Assembly: GCF_002080455.1 (NCBI RefSeq)
Contig: NZ_CP020555.1
Location: 930,001 to 994,000 of the forward strand
Source: Streptomyces sp. Sge12
GTDB lineage: Bacteria; Actinomycetota; Actinomycetes; Streptomycetales; Streptomycetaceae
DNA length: 64,000 bases
Direction of reading: 5' to 3'
The position numbers and the translations under genes were made by a program. Shown piece by piece: positions 17,591 through 26,684 of the stretch; position 1 is the stretch's first letter, and every line of letters starts with the position of its first letter. Below the pieces are notes generated by a model. The model was given only the letters and a program-made list of their open reading frames with translations. It was not told where the DNA came from and ran no database searches.

Positions 17591-18390
17591 CGCAGCTCCC
17601 GCAGGAAGGTGCGGATGGCTGACGCGGTGGCCTCGGGAGCGCTCAGCTGAGGACAGTGACCCGTGGCGTCCAGGGTGACCAGGCGGCTTCCGGCGACGGC
17701 CGAGTGGACGTAGCTGCCGACCTCACGCGGCGCGATCACGTCCTGGGAGCATTCCAGCACCAGCGTCGGCACGGTCACCGACTTCAGGTCGGCGCGGCTG
17801 TCGGAGAGGAACGTGGTGCGGGCGAAGACACGGGCGACGGCCGGATCGGTGGCGCAGAAGCTGTTGGCCAGCTGGTCCCCCAGTTCCGGACGTTCCGGGT
17901 TGGCCATGATCACCGGCGCCATCACGGCCGACCAGCCGAGGTAGTTCGACTCGAGCGACTGGAGCAGTTCCTCGATGTCTTCGGCACTGAAGCCGCCGCG
18001 GTAGGTGTCGTCGTCGATGTAGCAGGGGGAAGGGCCGACCATCACCATGGAGGAAAACCGTTCGGGGGCGGCGGCCGCGGCGTGGACGCCGATCATCGCG
18101 CTGACCGAATGCCCCACGAAGGCCACGTCCCGCAGGTCCAGGGCTTCGCACACCTCGACCACGTCGCGGGCATAGCCGTGCAGCGACCCGTAGCGTTCGG
18201 CACTCCAGGCGGACGGGTCGGAGCCGCCCGATCCGACGTAGTCGAACAGCACCACCTGGTAGTCCTCGGCCAGCGCCGGGGTCACCAGGTTCCACATGTT
18301 CTGGTCACAGCCGAACCCGTGGGCCAGCATCACCACGGGCCTGCCGGGTGAGCCGCTGACCTTCACGTTGTTCCTGCGGAGAATATCCAT
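17587..18390 (-). CDS. rsbQ: RsbQ-like alpha/beta hydrolase
   Basis: Encodes 267 aa, close to Bacillus RsbQ (269 aa). The catalytic triad is readable: Ser95 in GHSVS, Asp217 in ECSQD and His245 in ATGHCPQ. The oxyanion region is AHGFGCDQNMW. These positions and the SGS-like MIGVHAAAAAPERF helix follow RsbQ and the related strigolactone receptor fold. RsbQ makes or processes a small cofactor needed by the RsbP PAS domain. It is the first gene of a three-gene coupled operon with the PAS-PP2C and STAS genes, which makes this identification stronger than hydrolase homology alone. Confidence 0.9.
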   Translation of the reverse strand: MDILRRNNVKVSGSPGRPVVMLAHGFGCDQNMWNLVTPALAEDYQVVLFDYVGSGGSDPSAWSAERYGSLHGYARDVVEVCEALDLRDVAFVGHSVSAMIGVHAAAAAPERFSSMVMVGPSPCYIDDDTYRGGFSAEDIEELLQSLESNYLGWSAVMAPVIMANPERPELGDQLANSFCATDPAVARVFARTTFLSDSRADLKSVTVPTLVLECSQDVIAPREVGSYVHSAVAGSRLVTLDATGHCPQLSAPEATASAIRTFLRELR

Positions 18391-18973
18391 CCGGTCATCC
18401 TGTCATTGGCCTGGAGCATCGGCGCAGCTGCCGGATCGGGCGGTCTGCGCTGATGCCTTGCAGAGAGGCGGGGTCGGCGCGTCGGGTGCCGCGGCCGACG
18501 GGACTCGGTCCCGGGCGGCCGCCACGGCACGCACCGAGGAATTCCCGCTGACGGAAGAACAGTGCAGGCAATCAAAAGAGCGGACCGAATACAATACGAA
18601 ATCGAACCCGCCACTGGGAATACGAAGCGGCCCACATCCCCGGCGACGCATGAAGGCCGGTGGGAGAAATTTGAAGTTTTGGGGCCCGCGACTGCAACGG
18701 AGATCAACAATAGCACGCCGTGGCGGCTCGCCCGGAAAATGATGAAAACTCACCGCCGGGCCAAAAACCCTCTCCACCTGGACCACTAATTCCTTATACC
18801 GCGATGACAGATATGGGCAGCCCGCCGACCACTTCTCCGTCGAGTCCGCGGCGGGGGTACGGGAGGGGGTGGGGAGGCCGACGCCTGCGCCCGGTCTGCG
18901 GCTGTGTACAGTCGGCTCGCCCCGGCGGTTGCCGGACGTGCGGGGCGGCGTCCTCAACCGGTCGGGTGGAGTC
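18391..18973. other. 583-base intergenic region, partly A+T-richer than its surroundings
   Basis: It separates the divergent rsbQ-like and phospholipase genes. Bases about 18560-18800 are visibly richer in A+T than the window. One GTG frame of 75 codons (18562-18789, with GGAAG upstream) is open but has mixed codon use. It matches nothing I know, so I do not call it a gene. The rest probably holds both promoters. Confidence 0.4.
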
Positions 18974-20191
18974 ATGACGAGTACAACGAGCGGGGCACGA
19001 CTGCCCGACGCGGCGACCACCACCGTGCTGCCGGTGGCCGAGCGCAAACAGCGCATGCGGCGCCGCCTGGAGCGGCTGATCGGCATCGCCGCCACCGAGG
19101 GGAACTCGCTGCTCCCCCTGCGCAACGGGGACGAGATCTTCACGGCGATGCTGGACAGCATCCGCGCCGCCGAACACACCGTCGACATGATGACCTTCGT
19201 GTACTGGCGCGGCGAGATAGCCCGGCAGTTCGCGCAGGCGCTGGCGGACCGGGCCCGTGCGGGCGTCCGGGTACGACTGCTGCTGGACGGCTTCGGCAGC
19301 CGGCTCATCGAGCAGGACCTGCTGGACCTGATGGAGGACGCCGGGGCCCAGGTGGCGTGGTTCCGCAAGCCCCTCTACCTCTCCCCGCTCAAGCAGAACC
19401 ACCGCTGCCACCGCAAGGTGCTGGTCGTCGACGAGCAGACGGCCTACACCGGCGGAGTCGGTATCGCCGAGGAATGGTGCGGCAACGCCCGCAACGAGAA
19501 CGAGTGGCGCGACACCCACGTCCGGCTGCGCGGCCCGGCCGTCGACGGCGTTGCCGCCGCCTTCGCCCAGAACTGGGCCGAGTGCCACGACACCCTCTTC
19601 GACGACCGGGACCGTTTCACCGACCACACGCCCCAGGGCGACGCAGTGGTCCAGGTGGTCCGGGGATCGGCCAGCTTCGGCTGGCAGGACATGCAGACCC
19701 TGATGCGCGTGGCCATCGAATCCGCCCAGCAGCGCTTTCGCCTGTCCACCGCCTACTTCGCCCCGGACGCCTATTTCATCGAGCTGCTGTGCGCAGCAGC
19801 CCGCCGGGGCATCGAGGTCGAGATACTCCTGCCCGGCCCCCACACCGACAAGCGCGTCTGCCGGCTGGCCGGTCAGAACTTCTACGCGGACCTCCTCGCC
19901 TGCGGGGTGAAGATCTTCGAGTACCAGCCGACGATGATGCACGCCAAGGTCATCACCGTCGACGGGATCGCGGCCCTGATCGGCTCCACCAATTTCAACC
20001 GCCGCTCCCTGGACCACGACGAAGAGGTCATGCTCGCGGTCCTGGACGAGGACTTCACCGCAACCCTGGACCGCCACTTCGACGAGGACCTGGAGGCCAG
20101 CGAGCGGATGGTCGCAGCGCGCTGGAACCGCCGCTCCACGACGCAACGACTGCGCGAACTGGCTGTCACCCCCATTCGCCGGTTCCTGTGA
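18974..20191 (+). CDS. Phospholipase D / cardiolipin synthase-type protein
   Basis: Encodes 405 aa. ATG 18974 follows GGTGGAG. Two HKD motifs are present: His146-x-Lys148-x4-Asp153 (HRKVLVVD) and His323-x-Lys325-x4-Asp330 (HAKVITVD), followed by GIAALIGSTNFNRRS. In this superfamily the two His act in a phosphatidyl-enzyme transfer, and cardiolipin synthases join two phosphatidylglycerols. The usual N-terminal membrane helices of Cls are missing, so it may be a peripheral enzyme. Monocistronic. Confidence 0.9.
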   Translation: MTSTTSGARLPDAATTTVLPVAERKQRMRRRLERLIGIAATEGNSLLPLRNGDEIFTAMLDSIRAAEHTVDMMTFVYWRGEIARQFAQALADRARAGVRVRLLLDGFGSRLIEQDLLDLMEDAGAQVAWFRKPLYLSPLKQNHRCHRKVLVVDEQTAYTGGVGIAEEWCGNARNENEWRDTHVRLRGPAVDGVAAAFAQNWAECHDTLFDDRDRFTDHTPQGDAVVQVVRGSASFGWQDMQTLMRVAIESAQQRFRLSTAYFAPDAYFIELLCAAARRGIEVEILLPGPHTDKRVCRLAGQNFYADLLACGVKIFEYQPTMMHAKVITVDGIAALIGSTNFNRRSLDHDEEVMLAVLDEDFTATLDRHFDEDLEASERMVAARWNRRSTTQRLRELAVTPIRRFL

Positions 20192-20197
20192 CCACCG

Positions 20198-20235
20198 CCC
20201 GACGCCGGAACGCAGGGACACCGCCCGGCGTCGGG
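20198..20235. terminator. Hairpin terminator between convergent genes
   Basis: Arms CCCGACGCCGG and CCGGCGTCGGG, 11 bases and perfect, lie between the phospholipase gene and the XRE regulator gene. Confidence 0.65.
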
Positions 20236-20269
20236 TCGGGCTTCCTCGCGGCACGTCCTTCGACGGCGA

Positions 20270-21151
20270 TCACGGTCGGCCCGACGGCGGTGCGGTGTCC
20301 GGCAGCCCCTGGGCGGCGCGGGTGATGAAGGTGCGGGTGTGCTCCGGGCTCAGGGCCCGGCTCCGCAGGTGGTCGAACATGGCGCCGTAGTGCCGCACGT
20401 CGGATCGTTTCTCCAGGTAGAGGTCGCTGGTGAACCGCTCCAGATACACCGTGGCGGCCGTTGCGGTGTCCGGGAAGTCGAGGATGGAGAACTGTCCGCA
20501 GACGCCCGGGTGGGCTCCCGCACTGTACGGAAGGACCTGCACGGTGATGTGCGGCTGCTCGCCGAGGCGGTTCAGGTGGTCGAGTTGTTCGCGCATGATC
20601 TCGCGGCTGCCGACCACGCGGCGCAGTGCCGATTCGTCCAGCACGACCCATAAACGGAAAGGCCGGGCGGGGTGGTGGGCGCGGGACTGGCGACCCAGCC
20701 GCACTCCGAGGCGCACGGCGATCTGTTCCTCCGCGGCCAGAGGGATCGTTTCCGCGATGACCGCGGCCGCATAGGCGGGCGTTTGCAGCAGGCTGGGGAT
20801 CACCAGGGGTTCGTAGGAGCGGACGGAAGCGGCTGCCGTCTCCAGGCCGATGTAGACGGCGTGCGGGACTTCCCCGTAGGCGACCCACCAGCCCTGCCGG
20901 TTCGATTCCGTGGCCATCTCCATCAACGAGTCGACGACCTGTTGGTCCGTGACGTCGTAGAGGCCGCACAGGTCCCGCACATCGCGCGGGCTGATGGCGC
21001 GGCGGCCGTTCTCCAAGTGGCTGACCTTGGGCTGGGAGATCAACAGGTGTTCGGCCACCTGTGTACTGGTCAGGCCACGGGCCAGACGGAGCCGGCGCAG
21101 CTCCGCGCCCAGCCTGCGTCGCCTGACGGTCGGGTTTCCATTCACCGCCAC
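20270..21151 (-). CDS. XRE-type regulator with DUF5753 sensor domain
   Basis: Encodes 293 aa. GTG 21151 is chosen because GGAGGT lies 9 bases upstream. About 15-70 is the HTH (ELRRLRLARGLTSTQVAEHL ... ISQPKVSHLENGRRAIS). The C-terminal part has the DUF5753 pattern (YEPLVIPSLLQTPAYAAAVI ... LPYSAGAHPGVCGQFSILDF). Streptomyces carries many such regulators, often beside a small DUF397 gene; none is found here. The regulatory target is unknown. Confidence 0.88.
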   Translation of the reverse strand: MAVNGNPTVRRRRLGAELRRLRLARGLTSTQVAEHLLISQPKVSHLENGRRAISPRDVRDLCGLYDVTDQQVVDSLMEMATESNRQGWWVAYGEVPHAVYIGLETAAASVRSYEPLVIPSLLQTPAYAAAVIAETIPLAAEEQIAVRLGVRLGRQSRAHHPARPFRLWVVLDESALRRVVGSREIMREQLDHLNRLGEQPHITVQVLPYSAGAHPGVCGQFSILDFPDTATAATVYLERFTSDLYLEKRSDVRHYGAMFDHLRSRALSPEHTRTFITRAAQGLPDTAPPSGRP

Positions 21152-21957
21152 GGGCGGTCTACCTCCGGCTCGGAACTGTTCACCAGTCGCCGCAGAAGTG
21201 CCGCGGCCGGGCCCGGGCGAACACATGCGCCGCGCAATGATGATCGAGGGGCTCGCCGTCGAGTGTCGTGGGGCGCGGACGCAGCCGCGTGCACAGCCCG
21301 AGCGGAATTCACCCGAACGCCACACCCTCCCACCCATCTACCGGAAAAGTCTGCTTACCTGCCCGGTGTTGCGTGCGGGTTCCGGGGTCGTCCCCTCCGG
21401 TGTCGGCCGCCGGCCCCGCTGCGCGTGCGGCCGGACCGCCAGGCAGGACGGGACGAAAAGGCAGTCGGCAGTCGGCACTCGGCAGTCACGTGCGAATGGG
21501 ATACGCCCGCTCCGACGAAACAGGCATCGCTCACCGATTCGACCGGCCGGTGTTCGAACTCGCGCGAGAAATGAAGCAAAACGCTCCCGCCCGGAGTCAT
21601 ATCGATAGACGCGAAGTCGATTCGGCGCGCCCGCCCCGCAACAACTTCATGACATCACCCGCCTGGCGGAACTTCCCATGTGCGGCAGATTTGAATTCAC
21701 TGCCGGATGACCGACACCGCCTCGTGCGAGTTAATTCGGCCCCATCCGGCGGGGGGAACATCGGATGATAGGCGCGGCAAGTCCTGCTATTTTCAGCGCG
21801 CCGCCCGGTACTGAATATGCTTGTCATTCCCCGGCCTTCTCCTGTGCGCCTTTGACGCATGAATGTTGCTGCGTAATATGCGGCGACAACGAAAAGGCTT
21901 CCCGGGCGATCGGTAGGAGCCCGGTATGCCACGACCCCCACAGGAAATGGCCTCTTG
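21152..21957. other. 806-base region without a supported gene
   Basis: It lies between the divergent XRE and DUF3494 genes. Near 21462-21488 a 7-base unit CAGTCGG is repeated about four times with small changes. The last 250 bases are less G+C-rich and probably hold the promoter of the DUF3494 gene. Open frames here have no convincing start, codon bias or motif. Confidence 0.5.
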
Positions 21958-23253
21958 ATGAAGCTGAGAATCCCGGCGGCTCAGCGCCGCACCCTGTCCG
22001 GTTGGCTGTCCTCGGCCGTCGCAGTGACGGTCGCCGCCGTCATGGTTGCCGGACTGCCGTCGCAGGCCATGGCCATCGCGACACCCGTGCCGCTGGGCAC
22101 CACCGCCAGCTATTCGGTCCTGGCAGGTCAGGGAGTCACCAATACCGGCCCCACCCTGATCGACCACGATCTCGGGACGCACCCGAACCCGGCCATCACC
22201 GGATTCCCGCCCGGTCTGGTGCTCGGCGCCGTGCACCCCGCGGACGCCGCGGCCGCCCAGGCCAAGAGTGATCTGATCGTGGCCTACAACAACGCGGCGG
22301 GGCAATTGGGCGGCCAGGCACCGGACTTCCCGCTGGCGGCGGGAATCGGCGGGGGCCAGGAGCTGCTTCCCGGCGTCCACAGGGCAACCGCCGGTGTCGG
22401 CCTCACCGGCGACCTGATCCTGAACGCCGGAGGAAACCCCAATTCGGTCTGGGTGTTCCAGATTCCCGAAGCCCTGACCACGGCATCCAACAGCCGGATC
22501 CTCCTGACGAACGGCGCTTCGCCGTGCAACGTCTACTGGCAGATCGGGAGTTCGGCAACCCTCGGCACCACGTCCACCTTCGTGGGCACCATCATGGCCC
22601 TGACCTCCATCTTCGTGAACCAGGGGGCGAACATCCAGGGCCGGGCGCTGGCTCGTAACGGCGAGGTGACGCTCAACAACAACAGGATCTTCCTCGGCGG
22701 ATGCCCCACCGGTGGAACGACGACCGGCACGACCACGGGTACGACGACCGGCACGACCACCGGTACGACGACCGGTGCGACGACCGGCACGACCGGAACG
22801 CCGACCGCGGGCACGACGACCGGCACGACCGTGGGTCTGATCGGTGGCGGCCTCCTGGGCGGACCGATCGTCGACCTCGTGTCCGGCGGTACCTCGGGGA
22901 ACGTCGCCGGAAACACCTCCGGTAACACCGCGGGCAACACGGCCGGTAACAGCACCGGCGGCAACACGACCGGTGGCAACACGACGGGCGGGACCATCAC
23001 CGGCGGCAACGTCACCGGCGGCCACGGCGGTCAGCCCGGCGGACCGGACCACGGCGGGCCGGACAATGGCGGCCCCGACCACCACGGCGGCCTGGAGCAC
23101 CACGGGCCGGAGCACGGCGGGCCGGGCCATGGGCACGAGGAGGGTCCCGGTAAGCCGGGCCACGACCACGACCACGGGGGCAAGCCCGGCGACCACTACG
23201 GCTACGGCAACAAGCCCGCGGGCCACGAGGGTCACGAAGGCCACGAGGGCTAG
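21958..23253 (+). CDS. DUF3494 (ice-binding-like) secreted protein with repeat tail
   Basis: Encodes 431 aa from ATG 21958 (the codon before it is TTG). A signal peptide ends near AMA-IATPVP. About 35-245 is a DUF3494 domain: SYSVLAGQGVTNTGPTLIDH, then LLPGVHRATAGVGLTGDLIL, WVFQIPEALTT and VFVGTIMALTSIFVNQGANI. This right-handed beta-solenoid family includes ice-binding proteins and cell-surface adhesins. After it comes a TTTG-repeat run, Gly-Asn-Thr repeats, then a His/Gly/Pro-rich tail. The tail has no sortase signal or membrane helix. It is likely extracellular; an adhesin is as likely as an ice binder. Confidence 0.85.
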   Translation: MKLRIPAAQRRTLSGWLSSAVAVTVAAVMVAGLPSQAMAIATPVPLGTTASYSVLAGQGVTNTGPTLIDHDLGTHPNPAITGFPPGLVLGAVHPADAAAAQAKSDLIVAYNNAAGQLGGQAPDFPLAAGIGGGQELLPGVHRATAGVGLTGDLILNAGGNPNSVWVFQIPEALTTASNSRILLTNGASPCNVYWQIGSSATLGTTSTFVGTIMALTSIFVNQGANIQGRALARNGEVTLNNNRIFLGGCPTGGTTTGTTTGTTTGTTTGTTTGATTGTTGTPTAGTTTGTTVGLIGGGLLGGPIVDLVSGGTSGNVAGNTSGNTAGNTAGNSTGGNTTGGNTTGGTITGGNVTGGHGGQPGGPDHGGPDNGGPDHHGGLEHHGPEHGGPGHGHEEGPGKPGHDHDHGGKPGDHYGYGNKPAGHEGHEGHEG

Positions 23254-23286
23254 GCAGCAGGCTGCACTGACCCCGTTCATCGGATG

Positions 23287-23328
23287 ACGGCGCGCGGCGG
23301 AATTCCTGTCGAATCCGCCGCGCGCCGT
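23287..23328. terminator. Strong hairpin terminator after the DUF3494 gene
   Basis: Fifteen-base perfect arms, ACGGCGCGCGGCGGA and TCCGCCGCGCGCCGT, over a 12-base loop. It lies 34 bases after the stop codon. Confidence 0.75.
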
Positions 23329-23365
23329 GCTCGAGGGTCGCGCAGACCTCAGGCGAACAGCAGAC

Positions 23366-24106
23366 ATGAGAAAGACCGGGTGGGCGGTGTCGAGCGGAAT
23401 TGAATCTGCGGGCGTCAAGGAACTTCATCGGTCCGATTCCCCTCCGGCCCGCGAGGAGTGCCCTGCGGAAGTGGCCGGACCGGGCAAGTCGCCCATGGGC
23501 GTTCGTTTTCTGAGATCAGGGCTGTACGCCGCTGTGGTCCTCTGTCTGGTGACGGCCCTGGTCCACGTCGTCCTGGTGTTCTTTCATGTGGCTCCCGCCA
23601 ACCCCGTATCGAAGCGCTACAGCTCGCAGATCAACGGATGGGTCTATCCGCTCTTCGAACAGAACTGGCGGCTCTTCGCCCCGGACCCCGACTCCTTCAA
23701 CCGGAAAATCCTGGCGAGGACCGCACACACCGACTCCAAAGGGTCGATGCAGGTGACCTCCTGGTTCGACCTGGCTGCCGTCGACCATTCCGAAGTCGAC
23801 CACAATGTATTTCCCAGCCATACGTCCCAGAACCTCCTGCGCCGCGCCTGGACCTCTTATGTCGAGACGCATGGAGCCAGCGATACGCCACGCTCGGAAC
23901 GGGCCGTGATGTTGCAGACGTATCTGCGCAATATCGCCGTGGACCGCGTCACCGACCATGACGACGGCCGCGCTGTCGAGTTCATTCAGCTCCGGGTCGT
24001 CACGCTGCCCGTCGCTGCGCCCGGCACAACGGCCGGGAACCGTCCGCCGGCACCCACCGAGGACCGGCTCCTGCCCTGGTGGAAGGTGACCTCCCATGGG
24101 AAATGA
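23366..24106 (+). CDS. DUF5819-type membrane-anchored protein
   Basis: Encodes 246 aa from ATG 23366; ATG 23495 is an alternative, and neither has a strong ribosome site. One transmembrane helix near 50-75 (LYAAVVLCLVTALVHVVLVF) is followed by an outer domain. The family pattern there is VSKRYSSQINGWVYPLFEQN, WRLFAPDPDSFNRK, SWFDLAAVDHSEVDHNVFPSHT and LRRAWTSYVETHG. The gene overlaps the HTTM gene by 11 bases, so they are one operon. WRLFAPDP recalls the aromatic-Phe-Asp-Pro motif of SdpA, which also pairs with an HTTM protein; the relation is a hypothesis. Confidence 0.8.
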   Translation: MRKTGWAVSSGIESAGVKELHRSDSPPAREECPAEVAGPGKSPMGVRFLRSGLYAAVVLCLVTALVHVVLVFFHVAPANPVSKRYSSQINGWVYPLFEQNWRLFAPDPDSFNRKILARTAHTDSKGSMQVTSWFDLAAVDHSEVDHNVFPSHTSQNLLRRAWTSYVETHGASDTPRSERAVMLQTYLRNIAVDRVTDHDDGRAVEFIQLRVVTLPVAAPGTTAGNRPPAPTEDRLLPWWKVTSHGK

Positions 24107-25316
24107 GCAGATCCCGCAGCCCCCTTCCACGGCAGCCGCGCCGTACCGACCCGGGGGCCAGGAGGCCTCGGTCACCGGCACGGCCCACCGCTGGCTCCTC
24201 GACCGGATCGGCGAACTGTGGACGCTTCTCACCGACCGGCCGATCTCCCTGTACGCCGCGTCCGTTCTGCGCATCGGCTACGGGCTGCTCTACCTGGTCT
24301 TCCTGCTGCGCGAGTTCCCGCACCGTGACGAAATCTGGGGCCCCGGCTCACCCTGGACGCCGGCGATGGCGCAGCAGCTCTTCGCGCAGACGGGCTGGAA
24401 CAGCGTCCTGCTCCTGTCCGACAGCCGCGCCTACTTCGAACTCTGCTACGTGGCGGCCCTCGTCACGTCCGCGCTGTTCATGCTGGGCTGGCGGACCCGT
24501 GCCATGTCCGTCCTCTTCGCCGTCGTGGTGACCTCGTTCCACGCCAGGTCGATCTTCATGACGGACGGGGGTGACAACCTGATCCTGCTGATGTCCCTCT
24601 ACCTCGTCCTCACCGCGTGCGGTCGGCGCTGGTCCCTGGACGCACGCCGGCAGCGGCGGAGGGCAGCCCGTGCGAGCGACGCGCCGGAGCCGGTGCGGGG
24701 CTTGTACGCACAACAACTCCACGATGCGCGTTCCACCTTGACGACGGTGGTGCACAACTGCGGCATCCTCGTCATCGCGGCACAGGTCTGCTTCCTCTAC
24801 GGATCGGCCGGCCTGTACAAGATCCAGGGCCCGACCTGGGGCGGCGGCACCGCTCTCCACTACGCGCTGAACCTCGAACTCTTCCAACCCTGGCCCGCGC
24901 TCTCCCACTTCGTGGACGCGTACCCGATGGCTGTCGCGATCGCCGGCTACGTGACGGTGCTCTTGCAGGTCGCCTTCCCGTTCGTGCTGTTCGGCAGGCT
25001 CAAGTACCCCGTTCTGACCGTGCTGCTGGGCATGCACCTCGGAATCGCCGTGCTCCTGGGGTTGCCCCTCTTCTCCGGCGCGATGATCGTTGCGGACGCC
25101 GTGTTCCTTCCCGATCGCTTCTACGCCTTCCTGCCTCACCTGTGGCGACGCGCAGTACGGCGCACCGGGCTGTGGCACCCCGGTCCCGCCCCAGCGGCGG
25201 GATCCGCACTCGTACCTCCGCAGGGCAGGCCCGTCCCACCCGGTTCCATGCAGCCGGCCGTCCCTGCGCAGAAGGACACCGCTGCGGCCGCCGGACTCGC
25301 ATCCGAGCAGAGCTGA
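24096..25316 (+). CDS. HTTM-domain membrane protein (vitamin-K carboxylase-like, SdpB-like)
   Basis: Encodes 406 aa, with about eight hydrophobic helices in two groups (about 50-190 and 235-350). HTTM features are visible: YAASVLRIGYGLLYLVFLLR near the start, FHARSIFMTDGGDNLILLMS, and SAGLYKIQGPTWGGGTALHY. HTTM proteins include vitamin-K-dependent gamma-carboxylases and SdpB, which matures the SDP toxin peptide. It overlaps the DUF5819 gene by 11 bases. No substrate peptide gene of SdpC type is evident nearby. It acts in the cytoplasmic membrane; substrate unknown. Confidence 0.85.
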   Translation: MGNEQIPQPPSTAAAPYRPGGQEASVTGTAHRWLLDRIGELWTLLTDRPISLYAASVLRIGYGLLYLVFLLREFPHRDEIWGPGSPWTPAMAQQLFAQTGWNSVLLLSDSRAYFELCYVAALVTSALFMLGWRTRAMSVLFAVVVTSFHARSIFMTDGGDNLILLMSLYLVLTACGRRWSLDARRQRRRAARASDAPEPVRGLYAQQLHDARSTLTTVVHNCGILVIAAQVCFLYGSAGLYKIQGPTWGGGTALHYALNLELFQPWPALSHFVDAYPMAVAIAGYVTVLLQVAFPFVLFGRLKYPVLTVLLGMHLGIAVLLGLPLFSGAMIVADAVFLPDRFYAFLPHLWRRAVRRTGLWHPGPAPAAGSALVPPQGRPVPPGSMQPAVPAQKDTAAAAGLASEQS

Positions 25317-25460
25317 GCTGAGCAGCCACGTCGACGTGAAGCGGGGCCCGGGTGACGGCCGGCTCGTCCCCGGGACCAGTCAGGGGAGATTGCCCCGTTT
25401 GACACCCTTCGGACTGATGGCAGGGTGGTAGAAGGGGCCGGCAGCACCTGGAGGCTCGGC

Positions 25461-25922
25461 ATGGCATCTGGTTCGGTATGGCGTTCCGCAGCGCGGCAAC
25501 TTCCGCTCAGGCTCACGAGCGGCGCTTTCTTCCTGAACTCCGGACTGTCGAAGCTCGGAGCGGACGAGGGCACCGCTCAGGGACTGCAGCAGTTCGCCGC
25601 CACGACCTACCCGTTCCTGGGCAAGCAGGACGCCCAGAAGTTCGTCCGGGTGCTCGCCGTCGGAGAGCTCGCCATCGCCACGGCGCTGCTCGTGCCGGTC
25701 GTCCCCGCCGCTGTCGCCGGGGCCGCACTGACCGCCTTCTCCGTCGGCACGATCGGGCTCTACCTGCGCACACCCGGGATGCGGGAGGAAGGCAGCCTGC
25801 GCCCGACCCAGCAGGGAATCGCCCTGGCCAAGGACGTCTGGCTGCTGGGCATCGGCGCCTCCCTCCTCGCCGACGGCGTCACGGAGCACCGACACCACCG
25901 GTGCCACCGGCATCACCGGTGA
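25461..25922 (+). CDS. DoxX-like membrane protein
   Basis: Encodes 153 aa. ATG 25461 follows GGAGG. Four hydrophobic segments, with RLTSGAFFLNSGLSKLGADE at the first, match the DoxX/DUF4267 pattern (helix, then 'NSGxxK'). The C-terminus is His-rich (HRHHRCHRHHR) and may bind metal. DoxX proteins take part in membrane redox complexes in actinobacteria. It stands between the HTTM gene and YceI, with no overlap on either side. Confidence 0.75.
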   Translation: MASGSVWRSAARQLPLRLTSGAFFLNSGLSKLGADEGTAQGLQQFAATTYPFLGKQDAQKFVRVLAVGELAIATALLVPVVPAAVAGAALTAFSVGTIGLYLRTPGMREEGSLRPTQQGIALAKDVWLLGIGASLLADGVTEHRHHRCHRHHR

Positions 25923-26015
25923 CCTTGGGCGACACCGAGTAACACCGAGTAACACCAGGGTGGCGCCGGTGGACGCCCGGGTGGCACGCCGTGAACACGC
26001 CGGCCGGGAGCGCGC

Positions 26016-26588
26016 ATGGTCATGACCAAGTGGTTCTTCGAGCCCGGTCACACCGCGGCGGAGTTCCGCGCCCGGCACATGATGGTCACCTTCGTGCGCG
26101 GGCAGCTCAAGAACGTGACGGGCACGCTGGAAGTGGATGAGGACCGGCCGGAAGGGGCGCGGATCGAGGCGGCGGCCGACGCGACCCGGGTGTACACCGG
26201 GCAGCCCCAGCGCGACGCCCATCTCCGAAGTGCCGACTTCTTCGACGTCGAGCACCACCCGACCTGGACGTTCGCCGGGTCGCGCGTCCATCAGGTGAGC
26301 GGCACCGAGTTCGAGGTCACCGGCGATCTGACCGTACGCGGCGTGACGCGGCCCGTGACCTTCGACGTCACCTACCTGGGGCAGTGGGACACCCCTTGGT
26401 GGGAGGAGGGGCGGGACCTCGGGCCCAGGCGGCGCGCCGGCTTCACCGCCAGGACGCGCATCAATCGGCATGACTTCGGGGTGAGTTGGAACGACGCGGT
26501 CGGCCGCGGCGGAGTGGTGGTCAGCCCCACGGTCGATGTCGTGGTCGACGTCGAAGCCGTCCTCGAGCCCGGCGAACCGACCGCCTGA
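26016..26588 (+). CDS. YceI-family lipid-binding protein
   Basis: Encodes 190 aa, the usual YceI length. The lipocalin-like pattern is clear: FEPGHTAAEFRARHMMVTFV, RGQLKNVTGTLEVD, RDAHLRSADFFDVEHHPTWTF, LTVRGVTRPVTFDV and RINRHDFGVSWN. There is no signal peptide, as in many actinobacterial members. YceI proteins bind polyprenoid chains or quinones. ATG 26016 follows GGGAG. Confidence 0.9.
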   Translation: MVMTKWFFEPGHTAAEFRARHMMVTFVRGQLKNVTGTLEVDEDRPEGARIEAAADATRVYTGQPQRDAHLRSADFFDVEHHPTWTFAGSRVHQVSGTEFEVTGDLTVRGVTRPVTFDVTYLGQWDTPWWEEGRDLGPRRRAGFTARTRINRHDFGVSWNDAVGRGGVVVSPTVDVVVDVEAVLEPGEPTA

Positions 26589-26684
26589 GCACGAAACCGA
26601 CCGCCGTCCCGAAGTACGAAACAGTTTGGTCCACCATTCGGACCCTGCTTGCGTGCGCCCGAGCCGCGCCGACAGGATACGGCC

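Noticed and set aside
18562-18789. 75-codon GTG frame in the intergenic region
   Set aside because: Codon use is mixed and no motif is seen; kept only as a remark in the region entry.
18855-18860. GGGTAC upstream of the phospholipase gene
   Set aside because: The matching -35 element is missing.
21597-21941. 114-codon minus-strand frame upstream of the DUF3494 gene
   Set aside because: No ribosome site or recognisable sequence.
22710-23020. 12-base and 9-base repeats as a possible CRISPR or minisatellite
   Set aside because: They are in frame and encode the Thr/Gly and Asn/Thr repeat tail of the DUF3494 protein.
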